From the NCBI RefSeq assembly GCF_029760855.1, contig NZ_SOSI01000002.1, forward strand, positions 248,001 to 312,000: DNA of 64,000 nucleotides, read 5' to 3'. The notes below the pieces were generated by a model, which was not told the origin of the DNA, did no database searches, and was given only the letters and a program-made list of their open reading frames with translations. The position numbers and the translations under genes were made by a program. Shown piece by piece: positions 9,498-18,503 of the stretch (its first letter is position 1; each line of letters starts with the position of its first letter). Source of the DNA: Erythrobacter litoralis. GTDB lineage: Bacteria; Pseudomonadota; Alphaproteobacteria; Sphingomonadales; Sphingomonadaceae.

Positions 9498-9866
9498 TTA
9501 CGCCTTGGGGGCGTTGTCCCTGCGTTCGGCGATCCGCGCGCGCTTGCCGGTCCGGCCGCGCAGGTAGTAGAGCTTCGCGCGGCGCACGATGCCGCGGCGG
9601 ACCACGGTGATGCTGTCCACGATTGGGCTGTAAAGCGGGAACACGCGTTCCACGCCTTCGCCGAAGCTCATCTTGCGCACGGTGAAGTTGCTGCCCATGC
9701 CACGGTTCGAGCGGGCGATTACTACGCCTTCGAAGTTCTGCACACGCTCGCGATTGCCTTCGATGACCTTCACGCCGACGCGCACGGTGTCGCCCGCGCG
9801 AAATTCGGGGATGTCCTTGCCGAGGTTTTCGATCGCCTCGGCTTCGAGTGTCTGGATCAGGTTCAC
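9498..9866 (-). CDS. rplS: 50S ribosomal protein L19
   Basis: A 122-residue L19, near the 30S-50S interface. It shows the family pattern: [20 protein letters not shown] at 22-41, [32 protein letters not shown] and the basic C-terminal [19 protein letters not shown]. The start is GTG 9866, within a GTGA overlap with the trmD stop, so translation is coupled to trmD as in the conserved rpsP-rimM-trmD-rplS order. A terminator follows. Confidence 0.98.
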   Translation of the reverse strand: MNLIQTLEAEAIENLGKDIPEFRAGDTVRVGVKVIEGNRERVQNFEGVVIARSNRGMGSNFTVRKMSFGEGVERVFPLYSPIVDSITVVRRGIVRRAKLYYLRGRTGKRARIAERRDNAPKA

Positions 9867-10633
9867 TGGTCCGGTTCCTTCGTTTCATGCTGCGCGCCAG
9901 AGGCAGACTGGTCCCGAGCGCCGACATGGCGCTCCCAAAGGTCCGGCCTGCGTAACCGTGTGTCGTCTTCGCTTCTTGCCTTGCGCCAAGCAGCGATTTT
10001 CGCATGATCCCCCGATCGCAGCACTTCGGGGATCGTGCGCCCTTCCCATTCCTGAGGTCGGGTGTATTGCGGGTACTCGAGCAGGCCGTCCTCGAACGAC
10101 TCCTCGTGCCCGCTTGAAGGCGCGCCCATTACGCCGGGAATGAGCCGAATGCAAGCATCGAGAATGGCCAGCGCCGCTGGCTCTCCGCCGGAAAGGACGA
10201 TGTCGGCAAGGCTGACCTGCTCGATCTCTGGGTAGGCGTCGAAAATCCGCTCGTCGTAGCCCTCGAACCGCCCGCACAGAATGGCGACGCCGGGGCCGGC
10301 GGCAATCTCACGAATGCGCGCCTGGGTGATGGGTTTGCCGCGGGGCGTCATGGCGAGGATAGGTCTTGGCCCTGCCCCCGCATCCATATTGGGAATAGAG
10401 GTTTTTACCTGCTCGACAGCATGCCCCAGCACATCGGCCTTGAGCACCATGCCCGCGCCCCCGCCCGCCGGCGTATCGTCGACCGTACGGTGCCTGTCGG
10501 TCGCAAAGTCCCGCAGCTGGACCGCCTCGCACGACCAGTCCCCCCGCTCCAGCGCCCGCCCCGCCAGCGATACGCCGAGCGGCCCGGGGAACATTTCAGG
10601 ATAGAGGGTGAGGATGGTGGCGGCGAAGGTCAC
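9863..10633 (-). CDS. trmD: tRNA (guanine-N1-)-methyltransferase
   Basis: A 256-residue SPOUT methyltransferase that makes m1G37 in tRNAs read by CCN/CUN/CGG codons and so prevents frameshifting. The trefoil-knot SAM site is visible: [20 protein letters not shown] and the [15 protein letters not shown] segment, followed by the interdomain [11 protein letters not shown]. The start is GTG 10633 ([17 protein letters not shown]), again in a GTGA overlap with the upstream membrane ORF. The coupling to an unrelated membrane protein is unusual; normally rimM precedes trmD directly. Confidence 0.97.
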   Translation of the reverse strand: MTFAATILTLYPEMFPGPLGVSLAGRALERGDWSCEAVQLRDFATDRHRTVDDTPAGGGAGMVLKADVLGHAVEQVKTSIPNMDAGAGPRPILAMTPRGKPITQARIREIAAGPGVAILCGRFEGYDERIFDAYPEIEQVSLADIVLSGGEPAALAILDACIRLIPGVMGAPSSGHEESFEDGLLEYPQYTRPQEWEGRTIPEVLRSGDHAKIAAWRKARSEDDTRLRRPDLWERHVGARDQSASGAQHETKEPDQ

Positions 10634-10956
10634 GTGTCACGGTTCCGCAAAAATACAGAAACCAATTTGTTGTTGATTGGCCAAACGATAAACAAAAGTC
10701 CGCAGCAGATCACGAATGCCACGAGCATACCTTGAGCGGCCGGACCACTTACCGGATCTCCAACTATGACTAGACTTGCTAAACCAAGTAAAGAGAGAGA
10801 AACGGGGATGAATCCTGAAGCTATATGCGAAACCCGCGTGGTAGGCATATCGGGTCGAAAATGACCAATGACAGAAGAAAATATCATCGCGATAAGTAGA
10901 GAGATAAGCCCTATTCCGATTGCTATACCGAAGGCGATGGCTACCAAAGCGAACAT
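10630..10956 (-). CDS. small membrane protein, AT-rich
   Basis: A 108-residue integral membrane protein I cannot assign. It has three or four hydrophobic segments: residues 3-29, 47-66 and 74-95, the first two separated by a polar stretch with [10 protein letters not shown], and a basic C-terminus. The DNA is visibly AT-richer than the flanking ribosomal genes and uses A/T-ending codons, which suggests recent acquisition. Its stop overlaps the trmD GTG (GTGA), so if expressed it would be coupled to trmD. Its ATG at 10956 is only 39 bases from the divergent thioredoxin-reductase-like gene. Confidence 0.7.
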   Translation of the reverse strand: MFALVAIAFGIAIGIGLISLLIAMIFSSVIGHFRPDMPTTRVSHIASGFIPVSLSLLGLASLVIVGDPVSGPAAQGMLVAFVICCGLLFIVWPINNKLVSVFLRNRDT

Positions 10957-10995
10957 ATCAAGCGCCTACCGCAGGCTGCAACAGAACGCTATCCT

Positions 10996-11931
10996 ATGCG
11001 TTCCCCTACCATGACCGGCGCACCCGACGACTGCATCATCATCGGCGCCGGTCCCGCCGGGCTGACTGCCGCCATCTACCTCGCCCGGTTCCATCTTTCC
11101 ATTCGCATCTTCGATTGCGGGACGAGCCGCGCAAGCTGGATTCCGACCAGTCACAATCACGCGGGGTTTCCGGACGGCATCAACGGCAACGAACTTCTCG
11201 AACGGATGCGCGAACAGGCGGCCAGATACGGGGCGATGCGCGAGCCGAAAAAGGTCACCGACCTTTCGAAGGATGGTGAGGCATTTTTCGTAACCTGCGG
11301 TAACGAAACGTTTTACGCACACACCGTCTTGCTCGCTACCGGTGTCGTCAACCACCGACCCAAGGGCATAGACGATGCCGTGCACCAGCAGGCTTTGGCG
11401 GCCGGCCTGCTTCGCTATTGCCCGATTTGCGACGGCTACGAAGTAACCGACAAAAAGGTGGCGGTCCTCGGAACCGGCGATCATGGCACTTCGGAAGCCC
11501 AATTCCTTCGCGGCTACACGAGCGACCTCGCCCTGGTCAGTCCGCATGGCGATCACGACCTCGACGACACCTGCTCAGCCAAGCTCGACGAGGCCGGTAT
11601 TGTCCGCATCGCCGGGCCATGTGGCGGCTTCGCCCTCGAAGGCAAGCAACTGGCATTCGATACGGCGGAGGGGCGCATGGCATTCGACAGCGTCTATCCG
11701 GCGCTGGGATCCACCATCCGCTCGGAACTGGCGCAGGCATGCGGCGCGAAAACGACCGAAGAAGGCTGCATCAAAGTCGGCGACCATCTGGAAACGAGCG
11801 TGCCCGGTCTGTTTGCCGCGGGCGACGTGGTAGTGGGCCTCGACCAGATCAGCCACGCGATGGGTCAGGCCGGAGTAGCGGCTACCGCGATCCGCAACCG
11901 TTTGGCCGAGCAGCGGCCACTCCGGCGCTAA
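10996..11931 (+). CDS. thioredoxin reductase-like FAD/disulfide oxidoreductase
   Basis: A 311-residue two-dinucleotide-fold flavoprotein of the thioredoxin reductase superfamily. FAD binding is marked by GAGPAG (17-22) and LFAAGDVV near the C-terminus; a redox CPICDG lies at C142-C145. The second dinucleotide fold starts with GTGDHG (159-164), but the HRRxxxR motif that binds the NADPH phosphate in true TrxR is absent, so its electron donor is uncertain. It stands on the plus strand inside an otherwise minus-strand translation cluster and its stop overlaps the rimM stop by 4 bases, tail to tail. ATG 11011 is an alternative start; neither has a clear ribosome site. Confidence 0.88.
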   Translation: MRSPTMTGAPDDCIIIGAGPAGLTAAIYLARFHLSIRIFDCGTSRASWIPTSHNHAGFPDGINGNELLERMREQAARYGAMREPKKVTDLSKDGEAFFVTCGNETFYAHTVLLATGVVNHRPKGIDDAVHQQALAAGLLRYCPICDGYEVTDKKVAVLGTGDHGTSEAQFLRGYTSDLALVSPHGDHDLDDTCSAKLDEAGIVRIAGPCGGFALEGKQLAFDTAEGRMAFDSVYPALGSTIRSELAQACGAKTTEEGCIKVGDHLETSVPGLFAAGDVVVGLDQISHAMGQAGVAATAIRNRLAEQRPLRR

Positions 11932-12413
11932 TCGACGAAATCCGCATTTAGAACTAGGCGGTTCTCATCCCATTCCGGAACCGCCTGCTTCGTTAGCGGC
12001 ACCATGAAGCGCTTGCCGTCCGGCTTCTCGATCTCGACGATCTCGGTCGCGCCGAAATGCTCGATGGCGCAGACGCGGCCGACAGGTTCGCCACCATCCG
12101 TTTCAGCCGGTAAATCAAGCAGGTCCGAATAATAGAATTCGTCCGCGTCCAATTCGGGAAGGGCGTTACGCGGAACCGTCAGGGTCGTGCCGCGCAGGGC
12201 TTCGGCATCCGTGCGGTCGGAAACCTCTGTAAACCGCGCGATTGCCCCGCCCTTCTTATCGCTCCGCAGATTACTGATGGTAAGCTTACCATCGTTGAAA
12301 GACTTGTGCGCCTTCAACGCTTCGAGCCCCTCTCCCAGCAACTTCAGCCGGACTTCGCCCGTCACGCCGTGCGCGCCGGCGATGGCGGCAAGCGTGACGG
12401 GTTTGTCCGACAT
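11928..12413 (-). CDS. rimM: ribosome maturation factor RimM
   Basis: A 161-residue 16S processing factor that binds S19 during 30S head assembly. The N-terminal barrel has [18 protein letters not shown] (11-28) and the C-terminal PRC-barrel has [13 protein letters not shown] and [14 protein letters not shown]. The gene begins 9 bases after rpsP on the same strand, the usual order. What normally follows, trmD, is here displaced by two extra genes. Confidence 0.96.
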   Translation of the reverse strand: MSDKPVTLAAIAGAHGVTGEVRLKLLGEGLEALKAHKSFNDGKLTISNLRSDKKGGAIARFTEVSDRTDAEALRGTTLTVPRNALPELDADEFYYSDLLDLPAETDGGEPVGRVCAIEHFGATEIVEIEKPDGKRFMVPLTKQAVPEWDENRLVLNADFVD

Positions 12414-12422
12414 AAAAGGCGC

Positions 12423-12899
12423 TTAGCCTTCAGACTTTTCTTCGAGCGCTTCCTCGACCACGGCTTCGCCGCCCTCGGCCGGCTCTTCGCTGCTTTCGGT
12501 GGTGGTTTCCGAAGTCGCGTTCTTGGCTTCTTCCTCGGCAGCCTTCGCGGCTTCTTCCGCTTCGGCCTGCTTCGTCGCCTTTTCCTCGGCGCGTTCCTTG
12601 GCGGCTTCGCCCGGTTCGCCCTTCTTCGGGTTGTTGCGGGCCGCACGCTCGCGAATGCCGGCGGCATCGAGGAAGCGGGCCACGCGGTCCGACGGCTGCG
12701 CGCCAACCGAGAGCCAGTGACGTGCGCGGTCTTCGTTCAGCTGAACGCGCTTTTCATCGTCCTTGGCGAGCAGCGGATTGTAGGTGCCGATCTGCTCGAG
12801 ATATTTGCCATCGCGCGGGCTGCGGTTGTCGGCTGCAACGATACGGTAATAGGGGCGCTTCTTGGCGCCGCCGCGGGAGAGACGAAGTGCAATTGCCAT
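12423..12899 (-). CDS. rpsP: 30S ribosomal protein S16 with acidic C-terminal extension
   Basis: The first 85 or so residues are a standard S16 ([20 protein letters not shown], then [16 protein letters not shown] and [13 protein letters not shown]). The remaining 70 or more residues form a low-complexity Glu/Ala/Lys tail (repeats such as [13 protein letters not shown] and EEPAEGGEA), almost doubling the usual length to 158. The tail is probably a charged coiled coil or disordered. The gene lies 33 bases after ffh and 9 before rimM in one minus-strand operon. Confidence 0.97.
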   Translation of the reverse strand: MAIALRLSRGGAKKRPYYRIVAADNRSPRDGKYLEQIGTYNPLLAKDDEKRVQLNEDRARHWLSVGAQPSDRVARFLDAAGIRERAARNNPKKGEPGEAAKERAEEKATKQAEAEEAAKAAEEEAKNATSETTTESSEEPAEGGEAVVEEALEEKSEG

Positions 12900-12932
12900 G
12901 TAGTGTTACCTTTCTGGATTAAATACTTGAAT

Positions 12933-14432
12933 TTATTTCTTGTCGAGCATGTCGCGGAGCTCGGGCGGAAGCGTATCGGGATCGACCGACGGCCCCTTGC
13001 CGCCGCCCATGCCCGGCAGTCCGCCAAGGGGGCCCGGACCCCCCGGCCCGCCAAGTCCGGGCATCGCCGCACCCAGCCCGCCCTTGCCGAACATCGCGCC
13101 GAGGCCCTTCAGCCCGCCCATCTTCTTGATCTGCTTCATGGCCTTGGCCATTTCCTGGTGCATCTTCAGCACCTTGTTCACATCCTGAACTTGCGTACCC
13201 GACCCTGCCGCCACACGCTTTTTGCGCTTGGCGTTGAGCAGCTTGGGCAGTTTGCGCTCTTTTGCGGTCATGGAAGAAATGATGGCATCCATCCGCAACA
13301 GGACCTTATCGTCCATCCCGCTCGCCTGCATCGCCGCCTTGGCCTTCTTCATGCCGGGCAGCATGCCGGCTAGCGCGCCGATGCCGCCCATGTTCTGCAT
13401 CTGCTTAAGCTGCATGCGCAAGTCGTCGAGGTCGAACTCGCCCTTCGCCATTTTCCTGGCGAGCGCTTCAGCCTCTTCTTCCTTGATGGTAGAGGCTGCA
13501 CGTTCGACCAGGCTGACAACATCGCCCATGCCGAGAATGCGGCCCGCGACCCTCTTGGGATCGAAGACTTCGAGCGCATCGAGCTTTTCGCCCGTGCCGG
13601 CGAACTTGATCGGCTTGCCCGTGACGTAGCGCATGGAGAGTGCCGCACCGCCGCGGGCATCGCCGTCCATCCGGGTGAGAACAACGCCGGTCAGCGGCAC
13701 CTCGCCGGTGAAACTCTGCGCGACGTTGACCGCATCCTGCCCGGTCAGGCTGTCGACCACCAGCAACACTTCGGTGGGCGTGGATACGCCCGCGATCGCC
13801 TTCATCTCGGCCATCAGAGCTTCGTCGACGTGCAGACGGCCGGCGGTATCGAGCAGCAGCACATCCGCCGATTGAAGGCGCGCCGCTTCCATCGCCCGGC
13901 GAGCGATGTCGACCGGCTGCTGGCCGGGAATGATCGGCAAGGTCGCGACGCTGGTTTGCTCACCGAGCACTGCAAGCTGTTCCTGCGCGGCGGGGCGATT
14001 GACATCGAGCGATGCCATCAGCGCCTTCTTGCCCTGCTTTTCGCGCAGCATCCGTGCCAGCTTGGCCGTCGTGGTGGTCTTACCCGAACCCTGCAGCCCG
14101 ACCATCATCACAACGACGGGCGGCTTGGCGTTGAGGTTTAACCCCTCCGGCGGCGCATCGGGATCGCCGCCGCCGAGCATGGCGACCAATTCGTCATTGA
14201 CGATCTTGACCACCTGCTGCCCCGGCGTGACCGAGCGCAGCACATCCTGCCCGATCGCCTTTTCGGTGACCGCGTCGATGAAACGGCGCACCACAGGCAG
14301 CGCGACATCGGCTTCGAGCAACGCGATCCGCACTTCGCGCATTGCTTCGCGCACGTCGCTTTCGGACAGCGCACCGCGGCCCTTGAGCTTGTCGAAAACT
14401 GTGCCGAGCCGGTCGGACAAATTGTCGAACAT
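12933..14432 (-). CDS. ffh: signal recognition particle protein Ffh
   Basis: A 499-residue SRP54-type GTPase that binds 4.5S RNA and signal sequences for co-translational targeting to the inner membrane. The N domain is residues 1-90. The G domain has the P-loop GLQGSGKTT (112-120), DTAGR, VVDSLTGQDA and TRMDGDARGG. The M domain from about 330 is Met-rich (QMQNMGGIG, LPGMKKAKAAM), ending in a long Gly/Pro/Met tail. GGGAGGGAG precedes the start. It leads the ffh-rpsP-rimM unit. Confidence 0.98.
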   Translation of the reverse strand: MFDNLSDRLGTVFDKLKGRGALSESDVREAMREVRIALLEADVALPVVRRFIDAVTEKAIGQDVLRSVTPGQQVVKIVNDELVAMLGGGDPDAPPEGLNLNAKPPVVVMMVGLQGSGKTTTTAKLARMLREKQGKKALMASLDVNRPAAQEQLAVLGEQTSVATLPIIPGQQPVDIARRAMEAARLQSADVLLLDTAGRLHVDEALMAEMKAIAGVSTPTEVLLVVDSLTGQDAVNVAQSFTGEVPLTGVVLTRMDGDARGGAALSMRYVTGKPIKFAGTGEKLDALEVFDPKRVAGRILGMGDVVSLVERAASTIKEEEAEALARKMAKGEFDLDDLRMQLKQMQNMGGIGALAGMLPGMKKAKAAMQASGMDDKVLLRMDAIISSMTAKERKLPKLLNAKRKKRVAAGSGTQVQDVNKVLKMHQEMAKAMKQIKKMGGLKGLGAMFGKGGLGAAMPGLGGPGGPGPLGGLPGMGGGKGPSVDPDTLPPELRDMLDKK

Positions 14433-14614
14433 GGCCGTTCTACTCCCTCCCGCCGCTATGATGCGGGATAAACGCGAAAAACGCCGGCGGACGAAACCTC
14501 GTCAGCCAGCGTGGGGCGATGCCCCTATGGTCCCAAACTGAAGCCCGGGTGTGGTGGAAGCAAGCCGCAGCCGTCGCCACGACTTGCTACCGCCAAACCC
14601 TGCAGTATTCGAAA

Positions 14615-14690
<76 letters not shown>

Positions 14691-14781
14691 GTGCCATTTC
14701 ATCAGCGCGCACGCCCTGGGAGGCGTGCCCGTTTGCGGAGGCGCCGTTTATGCAGGCACCATCCGCAAAGCAAGCGAAAAA

Positions 14782-15111
14782 TCAGCTTTCGTCGGTATCG
14801 TCGTCGTCGCCCTTGCTCTTGGTTTCGACGCCGAGATCGTCGTCGCCGCCGAGATCGACTTCGTTGTCGGGCGAATCTTCGTCGTCGTCGATATCGTCGA
14901 GATCGTCATCAGCGAGATCGCTATCGGCCTCGCTGTCCTTCTTCTCTTTCTCTTCTTCGAACGGGATCGGCTGCTTTGACTTGAGCACCGGTTCAGGCGA
15001 CCATTCCTCGCCGCACTCGATGCACGTGACCGGGTCGTCCTTGTTCAGATCGTAGAAGCGGGTGCCGCATTTCGGGCAGGTGCGCTTCGTGCCCCATTCC
15101 GGTTTGACCAT
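14782..15111 (-). CDS. FYDLN-acid domain protein (TIGR02300 family)
   Basis: A 109-residue protein found mainly in alphaproteobacteria. The N-terminus (residues 1-45) holds two CxxC pairs, CPKCG and CIECG, flanking FYDLNKDDP, a probable zinc ribbon. The rest is extremely Asp/Glu-rich (for example DLADDDLDDIDDDED), which causes the GTC/TCG-like repeats in the DNA. Function is unknown. Its stop is 92 bases before the tRNA-Ala gene, an interval with two hairpins (14709-14728 and 14732-14769) but no T-run. Confidence 0.93.
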   Translation of the reverse strand: MVKPEWGTKRTCPKCGTRFYDLNKDDPVTCIECGEEWSPEPVLKSKQPIPFEEEKEKKDSEADSDLADDDLDDIDDDEDSPDNEVDLGGDDDLGVETKSKGDDDDTDES

Positions 15112-15287
15112 TGGTAATCCTTGCCTTGCTTCCCCGCCGCCCTAGCAGCGGTGAGATGAATTCTGGTGTCTGTAATGATGGGATCCCGAGGTCCGGGAAT
15201 CAACAGCGCCGCGCGCCTTGCCAGATGGTATTGCCACTGTCAAAGACGCCGCGCCCGACCCACCCCTTAAACCGAGACGAGAGCCGC

Positions 15288-16598
15288 TTGACCCCGCATC
15301 GCTTCATGCCGTCCGGCCCATTGAAAGGCCGCATCCGCGTACCCGGCGACAAGTCGATCAGCCACCGCGCGCTGATGTTCGGCGCGCTGGCGGTCGGACG
15401 GAGCCGGATTTCCGGTCTGCTCGAGGGCGAAGACGTGCTGGCGACCGCTGGGGCGCTTCGGCAGATGGGTGCGACGATTGAACGTGAGGGCGATGATTGG
15501 ATCGTCGATGGCGTCGGCGTTGGGACGCTCCTGCAGCCGGAGCAGGCGCTCGACATGGGCAATTCAGGAACGTCCACGCGGTTGTTGATGGGGCTAGTTG
15601 CGAGCCACGGAATACACGCGGCATTTACCGGCGATGCTAGCCTGTCCGAGCGCCCGATGGGCCGCGTGATCGATCCGTTGTCGACAATGGGTGCTAGCTT
15701 CACCCCCTCCCCGGGCGGAACCTTGCCTTTGATGATGGAAGGGATGCAACCTGCCGTTCCAATTACTTACCGCCTTCCGGTCGCAAGCGCGCAGGTGAAG
15801 AGCGCGGTCCTCCTCGCAGGGCTGAATACGCCTGGCACCACGACCGTGATCGAGCCAATACCGACACGCGACCATACTGAGCGAATGCTCCGCGGGTTCG
15901 GGGTGGATGTGCAAACGACCGAGGTGAACGGCGAGAACCACATTTCGATTACCGGTCCGGTCGATCTTTCGCCTTGCGACATCGTGGTGCCGGGCGATCC
16001 CTCTTCCGCAGCATTCTTCGCGGTCGCCGCCAGCATCGTTCCGGGCAGCGATCTCGTCATCGAGAACGTCGGGCTCAACCAAACCCGCAACGGCATTTAT
16101 CGGGTCCTCGAACAGATGGGCGCCCAGATCGAATATCTCGACCATTGCGAGGTCGGCGGCGAACCGGTCGCCGATCTGCGGGTGCGGCATGCACGACTGC
16201 AAGGCACCGAAATTGACCCTTCCCTCGCGCCGAGCATGATCGACGAGTTTCCCGTGCTGTTCGTGGCCGCTGCGCTGGCGGAAGGTACGACGAATACCTC
16301 CGGTCTCGAAGAGTTGCGCGTCAAGGAAAGCGACCGCCTCTCGGCAATGGCTGCCGCGCTGAGAAAGGCGGGAGCAAGGGTGGAAGAACGTGAGGACGGA
16401 CTGATCATCGAAGGAAATAGCAGCAGACCTCTGTCTGGCGGAGGACCGGTGACAACGCATCTCGACCACCGCATTGCCATGAGCATGGCGGTGGCGGGCC
16501 TCGCCAGCGAGAACGGGGTCGAAATCGACGGCACCGATCCGATCGCGACGAGCTTTCCGAACTTCGTGAGTCTGATTTCGGAGGCAAGCGGTGACTGA
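15288..16598 (+). CDS. aroA: 3-phosphoshikimate 1-carboxyvinyltransferase (EPSP synthase), class II-like
   Basis: The sixth shikimate-pathway step, joining PEP to shikimate-3-phosphate. Visible motifs are VPGDKSISHRAL, GNSGTSTRLLMG, TRDHTERMLRGFG, VPGDPSSAAF, LEELRVKESDRLSA and THLDHRIAMS, matching class II (CP4-like) enzymes rather than E. coli AroA, a class often naturally less glyphosate-sensitive. The start is uncertain: TTG 15288 (LTPHRFMPSG) has a weak GAGAG in front and gives 436 residues; ATG 15306 and ATG 15225 are alternatives. The next gene overlaps its end by 8 bases. Confidence 0.96.
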   Translation: MTPHRFMPSGPLKGRIRVPGDKSISHRALMFGALAVGRSRISGLLEGEDVLATAGALRQMGATIEREGDDWIVDGVGVGTLLQPEQALDMGNSGTSTRLLMGLVASHGIHAAFTGDASLSERPMGRVIDPLSTMGASFTPSPGGTLPLMMEGMQPAVPITYRLPVASAQVKSAVLLAGLNTPGTTTVIEPIPTRDHTERMLRGFGVDVQTTEVNGENHISITGPVDLSPCDIVVPGDPSSAAFFAVAASIVPGSDLVIENVGLNQTRNGIYRVLEQMGAQIEYLDHCEVGGEPVADLRVRHARLQGTEIDPSLAPSMIDEFPVLFVAAALAEGTTNTSGLEELRVKESDRLSAMAAALRKAGARVEEREDGLIIEGNSSRPLSGGGPVTTHLDHRIAMSMAVAGLASENGVEIDGTDPIATSFPNFVSLISEASGD

Positions 16599-16860
16599 AC
16601 TGGATTGGGCCAGCTATGTCGGCTTTATCGGCACCGCCTGCATTATCGCTGCATATGCGTATCTGACCTTCAGCGAGCGGCCCAACCCGTTCGTTCTCCA
16701 CGGCACCAATCTCGCAGGCGCCGCCCTGCTCACTGTATCCCTGCTCGTGCATACGAACTGGCCGAGCCTAGTCCTCGAAGGCTTCTGGGCTGCTATTGCG
16801 ATCTATGGCCTCGTCAAAGCTATAAGGACGGGTCGCAAGGGACAGGAGCGTGAGGCATGA
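16591..16860 (+). CDS. CBU_0592-type small membrane protein
   Basis: An 89-residue inner-membrane protein with three hydrophobic segments (about 5-27, 35-53, 57-75) and a basic tail ([13 protein letters not shown]). It resembles the small CBU_0592-like family of unknown function. The start GTG 16591 lies inside the aroA end (8-base overlap) and its TGA overlaps the cmk ATG, so aroA, this gene and cmk form one coupled unit. Confidence 0.85.
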   Translation: MTELDWASYVGFIGTACIIAAYAYLTFSERPNPFVLHGTNLAGAALLTVSLLVHTNWPSLVLEGFWAAIAIYGLVKAIRTGRKGQEREA

Positions 16861-17483
16861 TCATTGCAGTCGACGGGCCAACCGCCTCGGGAAAAGGCAC
16901 GATTGCCAAGGCGCTCGCAACGCGTTTCGGCCTGCCCCATCTCGACACTGGCTTGCTCTACCGTGCGGTCGGACGCCAGGTAGCAATGAAAGGCGGCAAT
17001 CCCGACGATGCTGAAACCGCCTTGGCCGCCACTGCCTTCCCTGACAGCCTCCTCGAAGATCCTGCCCTGAGAAATGAAGAGACGGGAGGCTTCGCAAGCC
17101 GCGCTTCCGTCCATCCGGCCGTACGAGAAGCCTTGTTCGATCGCCAGCGCGCGTTTGCCACACGCCCCGGCGGGGCGGTGCTCGACGGGCGCGATATAGG
17201 CACGGTCATCGCGCCCGATGCGACGGTCAAACTGTTCGTTACCGCGAGCGTGGAAGCCCGAGCCCGCCGACGCCACGCCGAAATGCGCGAACGCGGGATC
17301 GTGGTAACCCTGCAGGAAATCGAGAAGGATATCGCGCGGCGCGATGTGCGCGATATGGAACGCGCCGATTCACCTCTCAAACCGGCACCAGACGCGTATA
17401 TCCTCGATACGACGGCATTCGGCCGCGATCAGGCGATCGAAGCGGCTATCGAAGTGGTTCAAGAGATTGCTGCGAAGCAATAG
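16857..17483 (+). CDS. cmk: cytidylate kinase
   Basis: A 208-residue CMP/dCMP kinase. The P-loop GPTASGKGT lies at 7-15, [11 protein letters not shown] follows at 29-39, then [13 protein letters not shown] and [11 protein letters not shown] of the lid, and [16 protein letters not shown], the CMP-binding signature. The gene starts in an ATGA overlap with the membrane protein gene and is followed by 83 bases before the next gene. The aroA-cmk-rpsA order is common in proteobacteria; here a lipoprotein gene and a terminator separate cmk from rpsA. Confidence 0.97.
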   Translation: MIIAVDGPTASGKGTIAKALATRFGLPHLDTGLLYRAVGRQVAMKGGNPDDAETALAATAFPDSLLEDPALRNEETGGFASRASVHPAVREALFDRQRAFATRPGGAVLDGRDIGTVIAPDATVKLFVTASVEARARRRHAEMRERGIVVTLQEIEKDIARRDVRDMERADSPLKPAPDAYILDTTAFGRDQAIEAAIEVVQEIAAKQ

Positions 17484-17566
17484 CCGGAACAGTATGTCGG
17501 AACGCCTTTGTCACCAACATGTTAAGGGGCCATCCACCTAATTACAAAAACCACAACAGGGGAATT

Positions 17567-18178
17567 ATGATGAAACGCATTTCCGCGCTTATTCTCGCCG
17601 GCGCTCTTGCCGCTTGCTCGCAGCAGGCCGAAGAAACCAACGCAGAAGCCACGCCCGAAGAAACGGGCGCGATGAGCGACAACGCCGATCTTGATCAGAA
17701 GGTCATGGCGGCGCTCCAGCAGTGCCAACAAGTCGAGCCGACCTGCGGCGAAACCTCGACCGCCTATCTCGTATTTCCCGATGTGACCTCGGTCGCACTG
17801 GGCGTCGGCGGTGAAGGCGGCGAAGGCGCCCTCGTTCAGAACGGCCAGATCGTCGACTATTACAATATGGGCGAAGCGAGCATCGGCCTGCAGGCTGGCG
17901 TATCGGCCGCATCCTATGTTTTCCGCATTCGCGACGACGCCGCGCTTCAGGACGTGCAGGATGACGGCGAATGGAGCATCGGTGCTGAATCCGCCCTCGT
18001 CATCGCAAATGCCGATGCAAACGCCGCCGCCGAGGCGACCGGCACGGATACGCAGCTTTATGTCTTCAACGCCGAAGGTCTGATGGCCGACGTCAGCGTG
18101 GATGCAATGCGCATCTGGAAGGACGAAAATTCGGCTGAAGATCCGAACATGAATACGGAGACCGCCGAAACGATGTAA
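17567..18178 (+). CDS. SYLF/Ysc84-like lipoprotein
   Basis: A 203-residue lipoprotein: MMKRISALILAGALAAC supplies the signal and lipobox. After an acidic linker, residues 65-190 follow the SYLF (Ysc84) lipid-binding pattern: YLVFPDVTSVALGVGGEGGE, GQIVDYYNMGEASIGLQAG, WSIGAESALVIAN and LYVFNAEGLMADVSVD. SYLF domains bind phosphoinositides or lipids in eukaryotes; bacterial members are exported with unknown roles. AGGGGA precedes the start, ATG 17567 or 17570. A strong terminator follows, so it is monocistronic. Confidence 0.85.
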   Translation: MMKRISALILAGALAACSQQAEETNAEATPEETGAMSDNADLDQKVMAALQQCQQVEPTCGETSTAYLVFPDVTSVALGVGGEGGEGALVQNGQIVDYYNMGEASIGLQAGVSAASYVFRIRDDAALQDVQDDGEWSIGAESALVIANADANAAAEATGTDTQLYVFNAEGLMADVSVDAMRIWKDENSAEDPNMNTETAETM

Positions 18179-18200
18179 TCCGTTTCGGATACCGACGAAG

Positions 18201-18243
18201 GAGAGGGCCGTTGTCTGAAAGGACATCGGCCCTCTCTGCTTTT
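18201..18243 (+). terminator. rho-independent terminator after the SYLF lipoprotein
   Basis: GAGAGGGCCG (18201-18210) and CGGCCCTCTC (18227-18236) form a perfect 10-bp stem followed by TGCTTTT, 22 bases after the stop codon. It isolates rpsA from the upstream gene. Confidence 0.9.
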
Positions 18244-18245
18244 CG

Positions 18246-18503
18246 GAATCGATTGCTATTTTGCGATTTCGAGCCTAAGGGGCGGCGGTTCGCTCGACAT
18301 GGCCGGATTTGTGCAGAGGCTCGCCCATCGGCGACACCTCGCGCTGATCGGCGATGAATGGCGGACTCCCATCGCGGCATACGGCCCGGGGGGAATGTCG
18401 GCCTCTTGCCCCGCACACCCCATGCAATGGTGCATGGAAGCGGAATAAGACCTCGGAAAAACCGGTGGCCGGTAGCAAAACGAACGTTAGGATTACACCA
18501 TAC
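18246..18503 (+). other. rpsA upstream region
   Basis: With the terminator before it, this makes a 325-base gap between the SYLF gene and rpsA. It must contain the rpsA promoter and a leader. The only structure I see is the inverted repeat at 18420-18437. No short ORF with a ribosome site and no recognised RNA family is evident. Confidence 0.45.
18420..18437 (+). promoter_or_regulatory. inverted repeat in the rpsA leader
   Basis: CCATGCA and TGCATGG form a perfect 7-bp inverted repeat around ATGG, 66 bases before the rpsA start. It could be an operator or a leader hairpin for S1 autoregulation; the sequence alone does not decide. Confidence 0.35.

Noticed and set aside
9347-9610. An 87-codon plus-strand frame between the DPP4-like gene and rplS
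   Set aside because: It runs through the rplS terminator and antisense into rplS; composition is Arg/Gly/Pro as expected for a shadow.
14560-14587. An 8-bp hairpin downstream of tRNA-Ala as a terminator
   Set aside because: GCAAGTCG/CGGCTTGC can pair, but no T-run follows and the region is also the ffh leader, so a terminator call is not justified.
14797-14935. Repeated GTC/TCG triplets resembling a microsatellite
   Set aside because: They code the Asp/Glu-rich tail of the FYDLN protein in the correct frame, so the repeat is a codon effect.
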